In this document: positions 1 to 7,525 of the stretch, one piece after another
How the letters are laid out: the number at the start of each line of letters is the position of its first letter
Position numbering within the stretch: position 1 is the first letter of the stretch
Source: JAIEOG01 sp964519985
GTDB lineage: Bacteria; Bdellovibrionota; FAC87; UBA2466
DNA: 64,000 nt
NCBI GenBank assembly: GCA_964519985.1
Contig: CAZFMF010000009.1
Location: forward strand, 1 to 64,000
Direction of reading: 5' to 3'
Translations under genes and position numbers: made by a program
The notes under the pieces: generated by a model
Database searches by the model: none
Seen by the model: the letters and a program-made list of their open reading frames with translations, nothing else
What the model was told of the DNA's origin: nothing

Positions 1-540
1 CTGATTCTGATCGAACTGATGGTCGGCATCTTTCACGCAAACCCTACGCTGGTTGAACTCAATAGAAATGAACTAGAGGCGTTGCTAGAAAATGCCAACC
101 AAGTCAAAGAGCATTGGACCCGGTTGTCCGACACTCGGATTCAGAACAAGGTGCAACGGTTGGTGCATCTTTGTGAAACCATCGACAGTCTACTCAAGGC
201 AGAAAAGATTGAAGGCCTCGGCGAAGAAGAAGCCATTGGGGTGCTAGAAAACCCGGAAAGCACCAGGCCTTATCGCCGAAGGGCCATCCACTCGCTTCGA
301 CTTAGAGGGGTTCAAGGGGAGGCGGTCCGTCTCCAAACATTCATTCGAGCGGCGGTGGTGGCGGGAAAAATTCAAGACCCAGCCGAGAGAGCGGAACTTC
401 GGTCCCTTTTTGCGGAGCTTCTGCCCGGAGCCGTTGGCAGCCTATCAACCGAGGATCCGGAATTCGCTTGGGCTTGCGCTGCGTTTATCCTGGATCATGT
501 GCAGAACAAGCCGCCGGTAGCCCCCGTTGCTTTTGAGTGA
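1..540 (+). CDS. Hypothetical protein, 5' end cut by window edge
   Basis: The reading frame is open from base 1 to a TGA at 538-540, so the gene probably starts upstream. An in-frame ATG lies at 19, giving 173 residues, but the residues before it (LILIEL) read as a natural continuation. The protein is mostly charged, helical sequence with many Glu/Leu/Arg residues and no signal peptide or catalytic motif that I recognise. The middle (residues about 60-130) resembles helical-repeat sequence, which is only an impression. A short hairpin follows at 561-575. Function unknown. Confidence 0.6.
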   Translation: MILIELMVGIFHANPTLVELNRNELEALLENANQVKEHWTRLSDTRIQNKVQRLVHLCETIDSLLKAEKIEGLGEEEAIGVLENPESTRPYRRRAIHSLRLRGVQGEAVRLQTFIRAAVVAGKIQDPAERAELRSLFAELLPGAVGSLSTEDPEFAWACAAFILDHVQNKPPVAPVAFE

Positions 541-560
541 CATGTCTTGTTAATACCGAA

Positions 561-575
561 CCCCTTTTCCAGGGG
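561..575 (+). terminator. Small hairpin after the first gene
   Basis: CCCCT and AGGGG form a 5-bp stem around a 5-base loop, 20 bases after the stop at 540. No T-run follows, so it is a weak terminator candidate. Confidence 0.3.
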
Positions 576-607
576 CCTCTGCTTGAATTATCGGAACGCG
601 ATGGTTA

Positions 608-626
608 CTCCGTTCAAAACGGAGGT
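608..626 (+). promoter_or_regulatory. Hairpin that buries the ribosome binding site
   Basis: CTCCGTT (608-614) and AACGGAG (618-624) pair perfectly over 7 bp with a 3-base loop. The right arm is the Shine-Dalgarno sequence (AACGGAGG, 618-625) of the gene starting at 632. If it folds in the mRNA, ribosome access would be blocked until it melts or is bound. The pairing is seen directly; the regulatory role is inferred. Confidence 0.4.
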
Positions 627-631
627 TTCTT

Positions 632-1135
632 ATGTATCGATCGCATGCTTCAACTTTGGTCGCCTTTGCTATCTTGGGATGGGCGAGTATCGCGCCGGCT
701 GCGACCACGGTAGCCTCAAGCAAGATTTGGCTCGTTAATAAGGCCGCGACGGGTGAAAAATTGACCGTCAAGAAAGGCGAATACCTTCGGTTAACGTTTG
801 AACATATCCAGCAAAGCAACTTGGTCGGAGAAGGCGGTGGACCCCTTTTCTCCAAAGATGTGAGCTTTACCCTTTCCAGAAAAGATGCGGCGGGGAAGGT
901 ATCTTCTTTCGGCAATAGCTCTTCCGACTATCTCGTACTCGAAGCGCAGCATGCCTCCGTCGACATGAGAGCCACCAGTCCGGGAGCCATCAATGAGAAC
1001 TATAAGTGGATTCACCAAATCACTTACTTCATCCGCGCCAATCGAGGCATGAGCTTGAAGACCATTGAGGTCAAAGCCATGGAAGGCGGAAAGCCCTATG
1101 CGCTGGGTTCGGTAGGTGTTGAAGTGGTGGATTGA
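632..1135 (+). CDS. Small secreted protein of unknown function
   Basis: 167 residues. The start ATG at 632 follows a strong Shine-Dalgarno (GGAGG at 621-625). The N-terminus is a typical signal peptide with a hydrophobic stretch (LVAFAILGWASIAPA) ending in Ala, so the mature protein should lie in the periplasm or outside. The remainder alternates hydrophobic and polar residues as in a beta-sandwich (for example KGEYLRLTFEHI and KTIEVKAMEG). There are no cysteines and no catalytic motif. It is followed by a hairpin at 1132-1152. I do not recognise the family. The Shine-Dalgarno lies inside a hairpin, suggesting translational control. Confidence 0.7.
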   Translation: MYRSHASTLVAFAILGWASIAPAATTVASSKIWLVNKAATGEKLTVKKGEYLRLTFEHIQQSNLVGEGGGPLFSKDVSFTLSRKDAAGKVSSFGNSSSDYLVLEAQHASVDMRATSPGAINENYKWIHQITYFIRANRGMSLKTIEVKAMEGGKPYALGSVGVEVVD

Positions 1136-1152
1136 GCAATCGCTCAAGCTTT
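1132..1152 (+). terminator. Hairpin overlapping the stop codon
   Basis: TTGAGC (1132-1137) and GCTCAA (1142-1147) form a perfect 6-bp stem with a 4-base loop, followed by GCTTT. The stem overlaps the TGA stop at 1133-1135. A weak intrinsic terminator is plausible. Confidence 0.4.
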
Positions 1153-1203
1153 AGGTCGTCTTTATCAAACGGTTCGGGCGGTGGCGTATGCTAGAATTTG
1201 TTC

Positions 1204-2475
1204 ATGCGTACCTTTGCCATCGGCCTTCTGCTCGCTCTTGAAAGTTTCGCGCAGGAACCTCCTTTGCGAACTCACGGCGATGTTCTGAACCTCATCGATA
1301 AGAAGTCGGTCACTGATATAAACTTGTTTGGGAAGAATATTATTCCGCTCATGAAGAGCGGCTTCACCATTTCTCATGCGAGTGAATCGAATCAAGGCCC
1401 GGAGCGCGTTCTGTTCTTCGCGGGAGATTCGGGCTTGATCATTGGAATGGGCCTCGATGACGATTTCGTGGAAATTATCGACGGTGATAGGACGCACCTG
1501 ATTCCCCATCGGCTCTCTTGGAACGAGAAAGTCTTGAATGAGGTGAAACCGTCGGCGGCGATCCTTGATTGTAAGAAATGCCATGGGGATCCGATGGCCT
1601 ACATTTATCCTCAATATTCGGAATGGCCACAAATGCTAGGAGGGGACGACGATTTGCCCGGCCCTCACTATGAAGCCACCGTTAAAAAAATCATGGCCGC
1701 GCCTCGTTTTGCGGGGTTGTTCCCTAAGGACTTCGACCCGGCTAAGGGTCACTACCCATATCGCGCGACCGGTCCACGAACGTTGAAAAATATGCCCAAT
1801 TTCGCCCTCACGCTTGGAATGTCACGCCAAGCGTCGTACCGCCTTGTCGAGCGAATGAAACTATCGAATGGCTACTTGCGGTATCGGCACCTGCTCGCTG
1901 CGTCCATCCTGAACTGTCCATTTGCCAAGAACTACGACGGGCCGATCAAGAAGGAGCTAGACAAAGCGTTTTTTCCGGTAGGGGACTCCGCCAGTACTTC
2001 CTTAACAATTGCTCTAATGCGCTTAATGGATGGAGATCCGCTTGGACTGATTCTTCCAAAGCCTCTCGTCGAGATAAGTGCTAAGGAATATCCGGTCGTG
2101 CGAGACCAGATTATGGATTTCAATACCGGTCTCGGATTTGGCGAATTCAAAGCGCTCATACTGGGGGGTATTTATAGCCACTTCGTGGCGCAAGAAAGAG
2201 AGGACCGAAAAAAAGATGCCAAGCACAAATCGATTTGGGAACCTCACCTCAAAACCTACAGGTTAGCGAACTTTGAATCATACCAGGAGCTAGGTGTGGA
2301 CTTTGAAGCGCTCGACGCTTTAATTGTTGGATTCGGGGATCCCCCCCAAGCAGCCCCCAACCGTTTCACCCAAGGCGCATGCGATGCCTTACAAACCGCG
2401 GTGAAAGACTCGTTAGAGAAATACCCGTTCAAAGAGCCGGCGTCTCGAAAGGGGACGCCCGAGATGCCTCACTAA
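1204..2475 (+). CDS. Secreted protein with a single CxxCH c-type haem motif
   Basis: 423 residues from the ATG at 1204; a TTG at 1198 is an alternative start. A short signal peptide is likely (RTFAIGLLLALESFA). Residues 123-127 read CKKCH, the covalent c-type haem attachment motif, followed by GDPMAYIYPQYSEWPQMLGG. A conserved-looking block (YRATGPRTLKNMPNFALTLG) may supply the distal ligand, since its Met or His could serve. By motif it is a periplasmic monohaem cytochrome-like protein, but the long C-terminal helical part is unfamiliar. No partner redox gene sits next to it. The 3' end overlaps the convergent DUF1272 gene by 47 bases. Confidence 0.65.
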   Translation: MRTFAIGLLLALESFAQEPPLRTHGDVLNLIDKKSVTDINLFGKNIIPLMKSGFTISHASESNQGPERVLFFAGDSGLIIGMGLDDDFVEIIDGDRTHLIPHRLSWNEKVLNEVKPSAAILDCKKCHGDPMAYIYPQYSEWPQMLGGDDDLPGPHYEATVKKIMAAPRFAGLFPKDFDPAKGHYPYRATGPRTLKNMPNFALTLGMSRQASYRLVERMKLSNGYLRYRHLLAASILNCPFAKNYDGPIKKELDKAFFPVGDSASTSLTIALMRLMDGDPLGLILPKPLVEISAKEYPVVRDQIMDFNTGLGFGEFKALILGGIYSHFVAQEREDRKKDAKHKSIWEPHLKTYRLANFESYQELGVDFEALDALIVGFGDPPQAAPNRFTQGACDALQTAVKDSLEKYPFKEPASRKGTPEMPH

Positions 2476-2650
2476 CCCTCACGTTTCGAGGGCGAGCGAC
2501 CAGCTCTCCCGAACAATTCGGACAGCGATGCTGCATTTGCCCGGTGCATTTCGCGCAGAAAGTGCATTCATAGCGGCAGATGAAGGCCTTCTCATTCTCT
2601 TCAATTTTATGCTGGCAGTTTTCACAGCATGATTTCATTTCTAGCGACAT
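2429..2650 (-). CDS. DUF1272 zinc-binding small protein
   Basis: 73 residues from the ATG at 2650, overlapping the end of ogt by 10 bases; a second Met at 2638 is possible. The core CENCQHKIEENEKAFICRYE, then CTFCAKC and CPNCSGEL, matches the DUF1272 family, which has regularly spaced Cys pairs likely to bind zinc. The function of the family is unknown. It is the last gene of the ada/alkA-ogt operon and runs 47 bases into the 3' end of the opposing CxxCH gene. The extra C-terminal tail after PRNVRV extends beyond typical members. Confidence 0.7.
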   Translation of the reverse strand: MSLEMKSCCENCQHKIEENEKAFICRYECTFCAKCTGQMQHRCPNCSGELVARPRNVRVSEASRASPFETPAL

Positions 2651-3120
2651 TCGAGCTCCAATAAGAACTGCTTCGCCTTCAGCCCTCCGGCAAAGCCGGT
2701 GAGGGTGCCATTGGCACCAATCACCCGATGGCAAGGGACAATGATCGAAATCGGGTTCTTTCCGTTGGCGGCGCCGACGGCCCGGCAAGCCTTCGGAGAA
2801 TGGATCTCCTTGGCGATTTCCGCGTAGCTTCGTCTTTCTCCGTAAGGAATGCGGCTCAGGCGCTGCCATACGCTTTTCTGAAAGGCAGTGCCATAGAACT
2901 CGTAAGGAATATCGAAGTGGGTTCGCTTGCCGGCAAAGTATTCTTTCAATTGTTTGTCGGCATCCAGTAGGACTGGGTGCTTATCGTTTCGCTTTAAGTC
3001 GGGGATCTTGACCCGATTCGGATCATCGTTTTCCCAAAGCACCGCGACTAGTGCATGGTCGTTCGCGATTAGGGTGAGTTCTCCCACTGGCGTTTTAGTT
3101 TTTATGTAGAAGTGTTCCAT
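2641..3120 (-). CDS. ogt: Methylated-DNA--protein-cysteine methyltransferase
   Basis: 159 residues. Suicide DNA-repair enzyme that moves methyl groups from O6-methylguanine or O4-methylthymine to its own cysteine. The active-site motif IVPCHRVIG is present with the acceptor at Cys130. The helix-turn-helix region (FQKSVWQRLSRIPYGERRSY) and the arginine-finger segment (KACRAVGAANGKNP) are intact, and the length is normal for the family. The start overlaps the end of the upstream Ada-AlkA fusion by 26 bases, so the two are translated together. Well supported by motif. Confidence 0.95.
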   Translation of the reverse strand: MEHFYIKTKTPVGELTLIANDHALVAVLWENDDPNRVKIPDLKRNDKHPVLLDADKQLKEYFAGKRTHFDIPYEFYGTAFQKSVWQRLSRIPYGERRSYAEIAKEIHSPKACRAVGAANGKNPISIIVPCHRVIGANGTLTGFAGGLKAKQFLLELECR

Positions 3121-4561
3121 TATTCGTTCTCTTTTTCTTGGTTAGAGTGAGGGCAAATTCTTTCCAGAGGTACATCGCGGCGTAGGCGCGCCAAGGTTCA
3201 AAGGACTCCAATTGGACCTTCGGATTCAGGGCCAATGCCTGTTTTAAGATGAGATCCGTACTGGGAAAAGCATTGGTATCGCCGATGGCTCGGAGTGCGA
3301 CATACTCCGCGGTCCAAGGTCCGATACCCTTGATATCGAGAAGCGACCGCTTAAAATCCGCCGGGTCTTGAGTCGATTCCAAGGCTATTTTCTTTTTGAC
3401 GACCTTCTGAGCGAATTCCCGGATCGCCGCTTTCCGCGCGGATGTCGTTTTTACTTTGTCTAGGTTGGTGCCCGCAAGCACCCGCGGCGAAGGAAACAAA
3501 TAGGCCTTGGTTTTATCGAAGGGGTTCTGCGTTTCCTCGCCATACTCGCGCACGAGCTGGCCGATCAAAGCGGTGGCGTGTTCGGTAGAAACGAGTTGCC
3601 CCAAAATCGAACACACCACCGTTTCGAAAGGATCCCAACCTCGAGGCAGACGAATTCCTGGATACTTCACCACCAGCTGGCTCAGGAGCGTGCTCTCCGA
3701 AAATGCGTTTGCGATCAGAAGTGGGTCCGAGTCTAAGTCAAACATGTGGCGGATGGATTGAGCGATCTTACGCAAATGCGGGATTTGATTGGCGGTGATG
3801 AAGAGAACCAAACGGTGCTTTGTGCGGTCGTTCTGAACACGTACCGCTCCGACCCGATTGTCGATCCGGAATACTCGTTCGTATGAATCGGAAGTCACGC
3901 GCTCAACCCCAGAAATCAGATGCTTCGCGTAGAAATGAAGCAGCGATTCCCAATCAAAAGGCGGGCGATAGGCGAGGGTAATTTGAATTTCCGCGCCACT
4001 CACGGCGAGGTCCGCGGTTTTACGAAGGTCTCGCGGCGACCGTGTAAACCGTTTCTGGATCGCATCATTAAAGCGCCGGATCGATTCAAACCCGGAGGCA
4101 AAGGCGATTTCCGTTAGGGTAAGTTTCGTTTCCACAATCAACTTCCGGGCAAAATCGAGCCGGTTGCTATCCGCGATCTGCTTAGGAGTCTTTCCAATCT
4201 CCTCTTCAAACAGGCGGCGGAGGTGACGGGCGCTAAGCCCAAGGCGGGCGGCGAACACTTCCTCGCCATCCGTCCAATGATTGGCGATGAGTTTTAAGGC
4301 CCGCTGCACCGTCGCGCTTTTTCCAATCCAGGCCGGAGAGAGGGGGGCGGACTCGGGCCGACATCGTAGGCAGGGACGGTAGCCTCCCTTCTCCGCGGAT
4401 ACCGCATCCTTAAAAAACTCAACATTTTCCCGCTTCGGCTTGGCGGGGCAAATCGGCCGGCAATAGATCCCCGTCGTTTTGACGCCTACGAAGAACTTGC
4501 CATCGAACCGGTAATCCCGAGCCAGCATCGCTTGGTAGAAGATGTCGGTCTGCGATTTCAC
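3095..4561 (-). CDS. Ada N-terminal / AraC / AlkA fusion: regulator plus 3-methyladenine glycosylase
   Basis: 488 residues. The N-terminal zinc domain has the Ada cysteines C34, C38, C64 and C67 (GIYCRPIC and YRPCLRC); C34 is the expected phosphotriester methyl acceptor. An AraC-type helix-turn-helix follows (residues about 85-185), then an AlkA N-domain and a helix-hairpin-helix glycosylase with DIKGIGPWTAEYVALRA and the catalytic Asp436 (FPSTDL). Once methylated, the Ada part should activate this operon, while the AlkA part excises alkylated bases. Ogt activity is supplied by the next gene rather than by fusion, which is a common arrangement. Whether the DNA-binding part is a real activator is inferred. 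Confidence 0.93.
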   Translation of the reverse strand: MKSQTDIFYQAMLARDYRFDGKFFVGVKTTGIYCRPICPAKPKRENVEFFKDAVSAEKGGYRPCLRCRPESAPLSPAWIGKSATVQRALKLIANHWTDGEEVFAARLGLSARHLRRLFEEEIGKTPKQIADSNRLDFARKLIVETKLTLTEIAFASGFESIRRFNDAIQKRFTRSPRDLRKTADLAVSGAEIQITLAYRPPFDWESLLHFYAKHLISGVERVTSDSYERVFRIDNRVGAVRVQNDRTKHRLVLFITANQIPHLRKIAQSIRHMFDLDSDPLLIANAFSESTLLSQLVVKYPGIRLPRGWDPFETVVCSILGQLVSTEHATALIGQLVREYGEETQNPFDKTKAYLFPSPRVLAGTNLDKVKTTSARKAAIREFAQKVVKKKIALESTQDPADFKRSLLDIKGIGPWTAEYVALRAIGDTNAFPSTDLILKQALALNPKVQLESFEPWRAYAAMYLWKEFALTLTKKKRTNNGTLLHKN

Positions 4562-4660
4562 TGAACCACCTTAAGGGTTTGTGAAACCTAAAACTAGCCA
4601 TTTTCGGACACGGTCCCCTTTATGGACGGGCCGACCCTATGTGGTCACTTTTTATGACTG

Positions 4661-4695
4661 GACACTATATGTGTCTATGTGCTATGCTAGTAGCA
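4661..4695 (+). promoter_or_regulatory. Toxin-antitoxin operator/promoter
   Basis: Two inverted repeats lie just upstream of the antitoxin ATG: GACAC(4661)-TATAT-GTGTC(4675), and TGCTA(4680)-6 bases-TAGCA(4695). TATGCT at 4683-4688 is a possible -10. The second repeat touches the start codon. Phd/YefM antitoxins autorepress through such palindromes, so this is a likely operator. Confidence 0.45.
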
Positions 4696-4913
4696 TGAAA
4701 ACGATTGGGGCCGCGAAGTTTAAAGAACAATGTTTGGCGTTGCTGGATCGGCTTGAACCTCAAGGTCTGATCATCACGAAGAACGGGAAACCGGTCGCAC
4801 GGGTGATGCCGGTTGTCGTAGAGTCGGCACAGCTAATTGGTCGGTTGAAAGGCAAGATTAAGATTCACGGAGACATTCAATCGACCGGGGTTAAGTGGGA
4901 TGCTGAATCTTGA
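4695..4913 (+). CDS. Phd/YefM-family antitoxin
   Basis: 72 residues. The N-terminus MKTIGAAKFKEQCLALLDRL followed by IITKNGKPVARVMP is the classic Phd/YefM fold that dimerises and binds DNA. The C-terminal segment (KGKIKIHGDIQSTGVKW) is the part that would neutralise the toxin. The start ATG at 4695 is chosen because the family begins here; an upstream in-frame start at 4581 would add residues unlike the family. The stop overlaps the toxin gene by 14 bases, giving translational coupling. Two palindromes upstream fit autoregulation. Confidence 0.88.
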   Translation: MKTIGAAKFKEQCLALLDRLEPQGLIITKNGKPVARVMPVVVESAQLIGRLKGKIKIHGDIQSTGVKWDAES

Positions 4914-5262
4914 TACGCATGTCTTTTTGAGCGCCTTGGCCGGCGAACTTTCCCCTAGCGAAGAGAAAATCCTGGGCCGGAATGTTTGGAGTTTATCGGC
5001 CATTTCCATTTGGGAAATTGCGAAACTTGTGGAGTTGAACAGAATTGAGGTGGACATTGAATCCGCTGAGTTTTCCGTCTTGCTTTCGAGTATTCACATC
5101 TGGCCAATTACGCTGGAGGTATGCCGGGCCACCCTCCGCCTGGATTTTGACAGTGATCCGGCGGATGAGATCATCGCCGCGACCAGCATTGTGCACAATC
5201 TGCCGTTGCTAACGAGAGATCGGAAAATCAAGAAATCGAAGCAGGTTCCTTTCGCCGTTTAA
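4900..5262 (+). CDS. PIN-domain toxin (VapC-like ribonuclease)
   Basis: 120 residues. The PIN-domain acidic residues that bind metal are visible: Asp5 (LNLDTH), Glu39 (SIWEIAK), Asp89 (DPADEIIAAT) and Asp107 (LLTRDRKI). The overall pattern matches PIN toxins paired with Phd-type antitoxins. It is predicted to cleave RNA when free. It overlaps the antitoxin by 14 bases and both read in the same direction. All expected catalytic acids are present, so it appears intact. The RNA target cannot be read from sequence. Confidence 0.88.
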   Translation: MLNLDTHVFLSALAGELSPSEEKILGRNVWSLSAISIWEIAKLVELNRIEVDIESAEFSVLLSSIHIWPITLEVCRATLRLDFDSDPADEIIAATSIVHNLPLLTRDRKIKKSKQVPFAV

Positions 5263-5273
5263 TCACGATGAAA

Positions 5274-6692
5274 CTAGGAAAATGCGAAGACTGAAAGACT
5301 ATCTTTTCCTTCCAGGGGTAGAGACGCGGCAATATAGGTATCGGGTCGTACCAAGACGAGCTGGTTGGCGTACGGGCAATCTGGCTGCGGGGGAATCCAA
5401 AGCTTATCGACAAAGGCGGGGAGCTCTAGCTCCAACTCGGTTTCGCTAAAGATGAGAAGAGTGAATCGGGTGTAATCGAGTCGCGAATAAACGCGTTGTG
5501 CGCCTTGCGTACCCTGCACCATAAAATCGTGTAGGCGAGAACCCGCCACTCCCTGATTGCCATAACGAATCCCCATGCCCGTGATATTGCCGGCGCGACG
5601 CTGCACAATGTCGACGTAATCCTCCGCGTGGGTGCCTTCGTCGGAAAATTTTGTGGAGCGTACAAGTGCGCCGGAGGTTTCCACGACGCTCATCGCGACA
5701 GGTTTCCGTTCGGTTTCGTAAGTGCGGAGCAATTCGGTCGAAGCGCCATGTTTCAGCACCATTTGCAGCTTCCACATGAGATTGAAAGCATCGCCGATGC
5801 CGGTGTTCAATCCCATTCCTCCATTCACGGAATGGATATGGCACGCATCGCCGGCCAGAAAAACGCGATCGTCGATCGCAAATCGGGCGGCCACCGACTC
5901 TTTTACGGAAAACTGAGAAAACCAAACTAATTCTTTGAAATGCAAGGTGTGGGGAGCCATTGCTCGATTGATCTTGGCAATGGCTTGATCCACCGTGAAG
6001 TCTTTGGTGTCCATGCGAACGTAGAACCGATCGATTTTTCCCTCGCGCGGGATCCACGCCACATCGGAAGTCTCCGCCTGGAAAACGATGATCTCGGGCA
6101 CCTTCGGGAAGTCGGTGTCGATGATGCCATCGAGTACGGCCCATATGATTTGCGGCCGCGTGACTTCAAATGGCACTTCGAAGCGTTCGCGTACGAGCGA
6201 ACGAGAACCATCCGCGCCGATGACAAATCGGGATCGAATCGTTTCACCGTTAGTAAGGGTCGTCACACAACCCGTCTCGGCCAACTGAACATCCGACACT
6301 CCCGACTCCCGTCGCACGGGTACCCCGATTTCGCGAAGCTTAGCATCGAGCAGCCGCTCGACGAACGATTGCCCGATCATCAGAAAGTGTTTGTGAAAGC
6401 ACCCTTCGAGGGCCTCCCACCAGCTCGACTGACGTGAAAGGAATCGACCGTTCGCCCAAACTGAGCTCGTATTGCAGGTCTTGCCCAAGGGGTAGAGGTC
6501 CTTAAAGAGGTCGACCGTTTCCAGGAGTTGCAGGGTGCGTGCGTTGAGGGCATCCGCCCGGCCCACCTTCAACGGCTCCGCCGATTTGTCGACGATTACC
6601 GTACGCAGGCCACTGATTTCACCGAGGTAGGCGCAAAGCAGGCCCACCGGCCCCGCACCCACAATCACGACATCGGTATCGTGCGCCATCAT
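5274..6692 (-). CDS. FAD-dependent monooxygenase of the isonitrile operon
   Basis: 472 residues from the ATG at 6692, which overlaps the stop of the upstream pvcB-like gene by 4 bases (ATGA). It has the Rossmann motif VVIVGAGPVGLLCAY, the DG motif (GADGSRSLVRERF) and the second FAD motif FLAGDACHIHSVNGGMGLNT of the PheA/TfdB/UbiH hydroxylases. A C-terminal thioredoxin-like extension follows, as in phenol hydroxylases. In the P. aeruginosa pvc cluster the flavin partner PvcC belongs to another family, so this gene likely hydroxylates or tailors the isonitrile product differently. Being last in the operon fits a late step; substrate unknown. Confidence 0.9.
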   Translation of the reverse strand: MMAHDTDVVIVGAGPVGLLCAYLGEISGLRTVIVDKSAEPLKVGRADALNARTLQLLETVDLFKDLYPLGKTCNTSSVWANGRFLSRQSSWWEALEGCFHKHFLMIGQSFVERLLDAKLREIGVPVRRESGVSDVQLAETGCVTTLTNGETIRSRFVIGADGSRSLVRERFEVPFEVTRPQIIWAVLDGIIDTDFPKVPEIIVFQAETSDVAWIPREGKIDRFYVRMDTKDFTVDQAIAKINRAMAPHTLHFKELVWFSQFSVKESVAARFAIDDRVFLAGDACHIHSVNGGMGLNTGIGDAFNLMWKLQMVLKHGASTELLRTYETERKPVAMSVVETSGALVRSTKFSDEGTHAEDYVDIVQRRAGNITGMGIRYGNQGVAGSRLHDFMVQGTQGAQRVYSRLDYTRFTLLIFSETELELELPAFVDKLWIPPQPDCPYANQLVLVRPDTYIAASLPLEGKDSLSVFAFS

Positions 6693-7525
6693 TTGTGGGA
6701 CACCAGATGGGGGTTGTCGAGGGCCGGCTCTCCCAAAACGTGCACACGGCGAAGGTGGCGAGGGGCACCGGGAGTGAAGGCCTCGCGGCCGTGCAGCAAC
6801 GTATAATTGTCGGAAACGACGATATCGCCCGGTTGCCACGCATGAGCGTAGAAGCTCTCGGGAGCGTAAAGCGCGTTGCGCAGTCCGCGATGGAAACTTG
6901 CGCTTTCGTCGGGAGCGACGCCGTCGAATACCAATGTTGGGTGGTTGACGAAACTGTCATCCCGGTCGCGGGGTGGCTCATTGTAGCGAATGATGGGTGT
7001 GCCCTTCACGGGATGGGTCGCGATAATCGGAGCCACGGTTTGGCTATCGTAGAATTCCATTTTACGATGATAGACGCCGGTCACTTTGCTCCAAAGGGAT
7101 CGGGTGGTCGGTGTCGCCCGTTCCAGGGCGGTGATGGTATTCGAAAAGGTGGTGCGGCCTCCCTGTTCTCCCTGCGGAGCGCTCACGCAATGAAACACCT
7201 GAAACTCCGGAACCTGCGGGCGATACATTCCATCCCAGTGCAACGGGACATAGTTGTTGTCAAAGATATGGTCCGCCGGGTTTTCTTGCTCAACGAGCTC
7301 TAGAACCTTTCCAAACGGCCATAGGCTCACTTCACCCCATTGGCCGCAATAGTCGGCAAAGGTGTCGGCGGTTTCAAATGTAGAAAACCCGCGCAATACT
7401 AATAAGTGGTGGCGACGCACGAGTTCGCGAAGCCGGGGCACGGGTAAGTCGCCGACCGGACACCGATTCCCTTGCGGTTGGATCATGATCCCGAAGGGTT
7501 TCATTTCGGCTTGCACGTAACTCAT
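6689..7525 (-). CDS. pvcB: PvcB-type Fe(II)/2-oxoglutarate oxygenase
   Basis: 278 residues. A TauD/TfdA-fold dioxygenase with the metal triad HWD (His96, Asp98) and His245 (LLHGREAF), and the oxoglutarate-binding Arg in RHLRR. The segments NNYVPLHWDGMYRPQVPEF, FHCVSAP, GGRTTFS and EPALDNPHL follow PvcB/IsnB, which desaturates or otherwise oxidises the tyrosine- or tryptophan-derived isonitrile. It sits between the isonitrile synthase and a flavin monooxygenase with 4-base overlaps on both sides, so the three are one operon. Whether it desaturates or decarboxylates cannot be told from sequence. Confidence 0.92.
   Translation of the reverse strand: MSYVQAEMKPFGIMIQPQGNRCPVGDLPVPRLRELVRRHHLLVLRGFSTFETADTFADYCGQWGEVSLWPFGKVLELVEQENPADHIFDNNYVPLHWDGMYRPQVPEFQVFHCVSAPQGEQGGRTTFSNTITALERATPTTRSLWSKVTGVYHRKMEFYDSQTVAPIIATHPVKGTPIIRYNEPPRDRDDSFVNHPTLVFDGVAPDESASFHRGLRNALYAPESFYAHAWQPGDIVVSDNYTLLHGREAFTPGAPRHLRRVHVLGEPALDNPHLVSHK

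Noticed and set aside
547..738. Possible small gene between the first two genes
   Set aside because: It has no ribosome site or coherent sequence and overlaps the better-supported secreted gene.
5446..6144. Long frame on the minus strand inside the flavin monooxygenase gene
   Set aside because: Its translation is Arg/His-rich and incoherent, the normal shadow of a G+C-rich gene in another frame.
5274..6692. Aromatic degradation phenol hydroxylase
   Set aside because: The family fits, but no ring-cleavage genes are near and it overlaps an isonitrile operon gene, so a biosynthetic role is more likely.
6689..7525. Taurine dioxygenase (TauD)
   Set aside because: The sequence follows PvcB across its length and it is sandwiched between an isonitrile synthase and a flavoenzyme.
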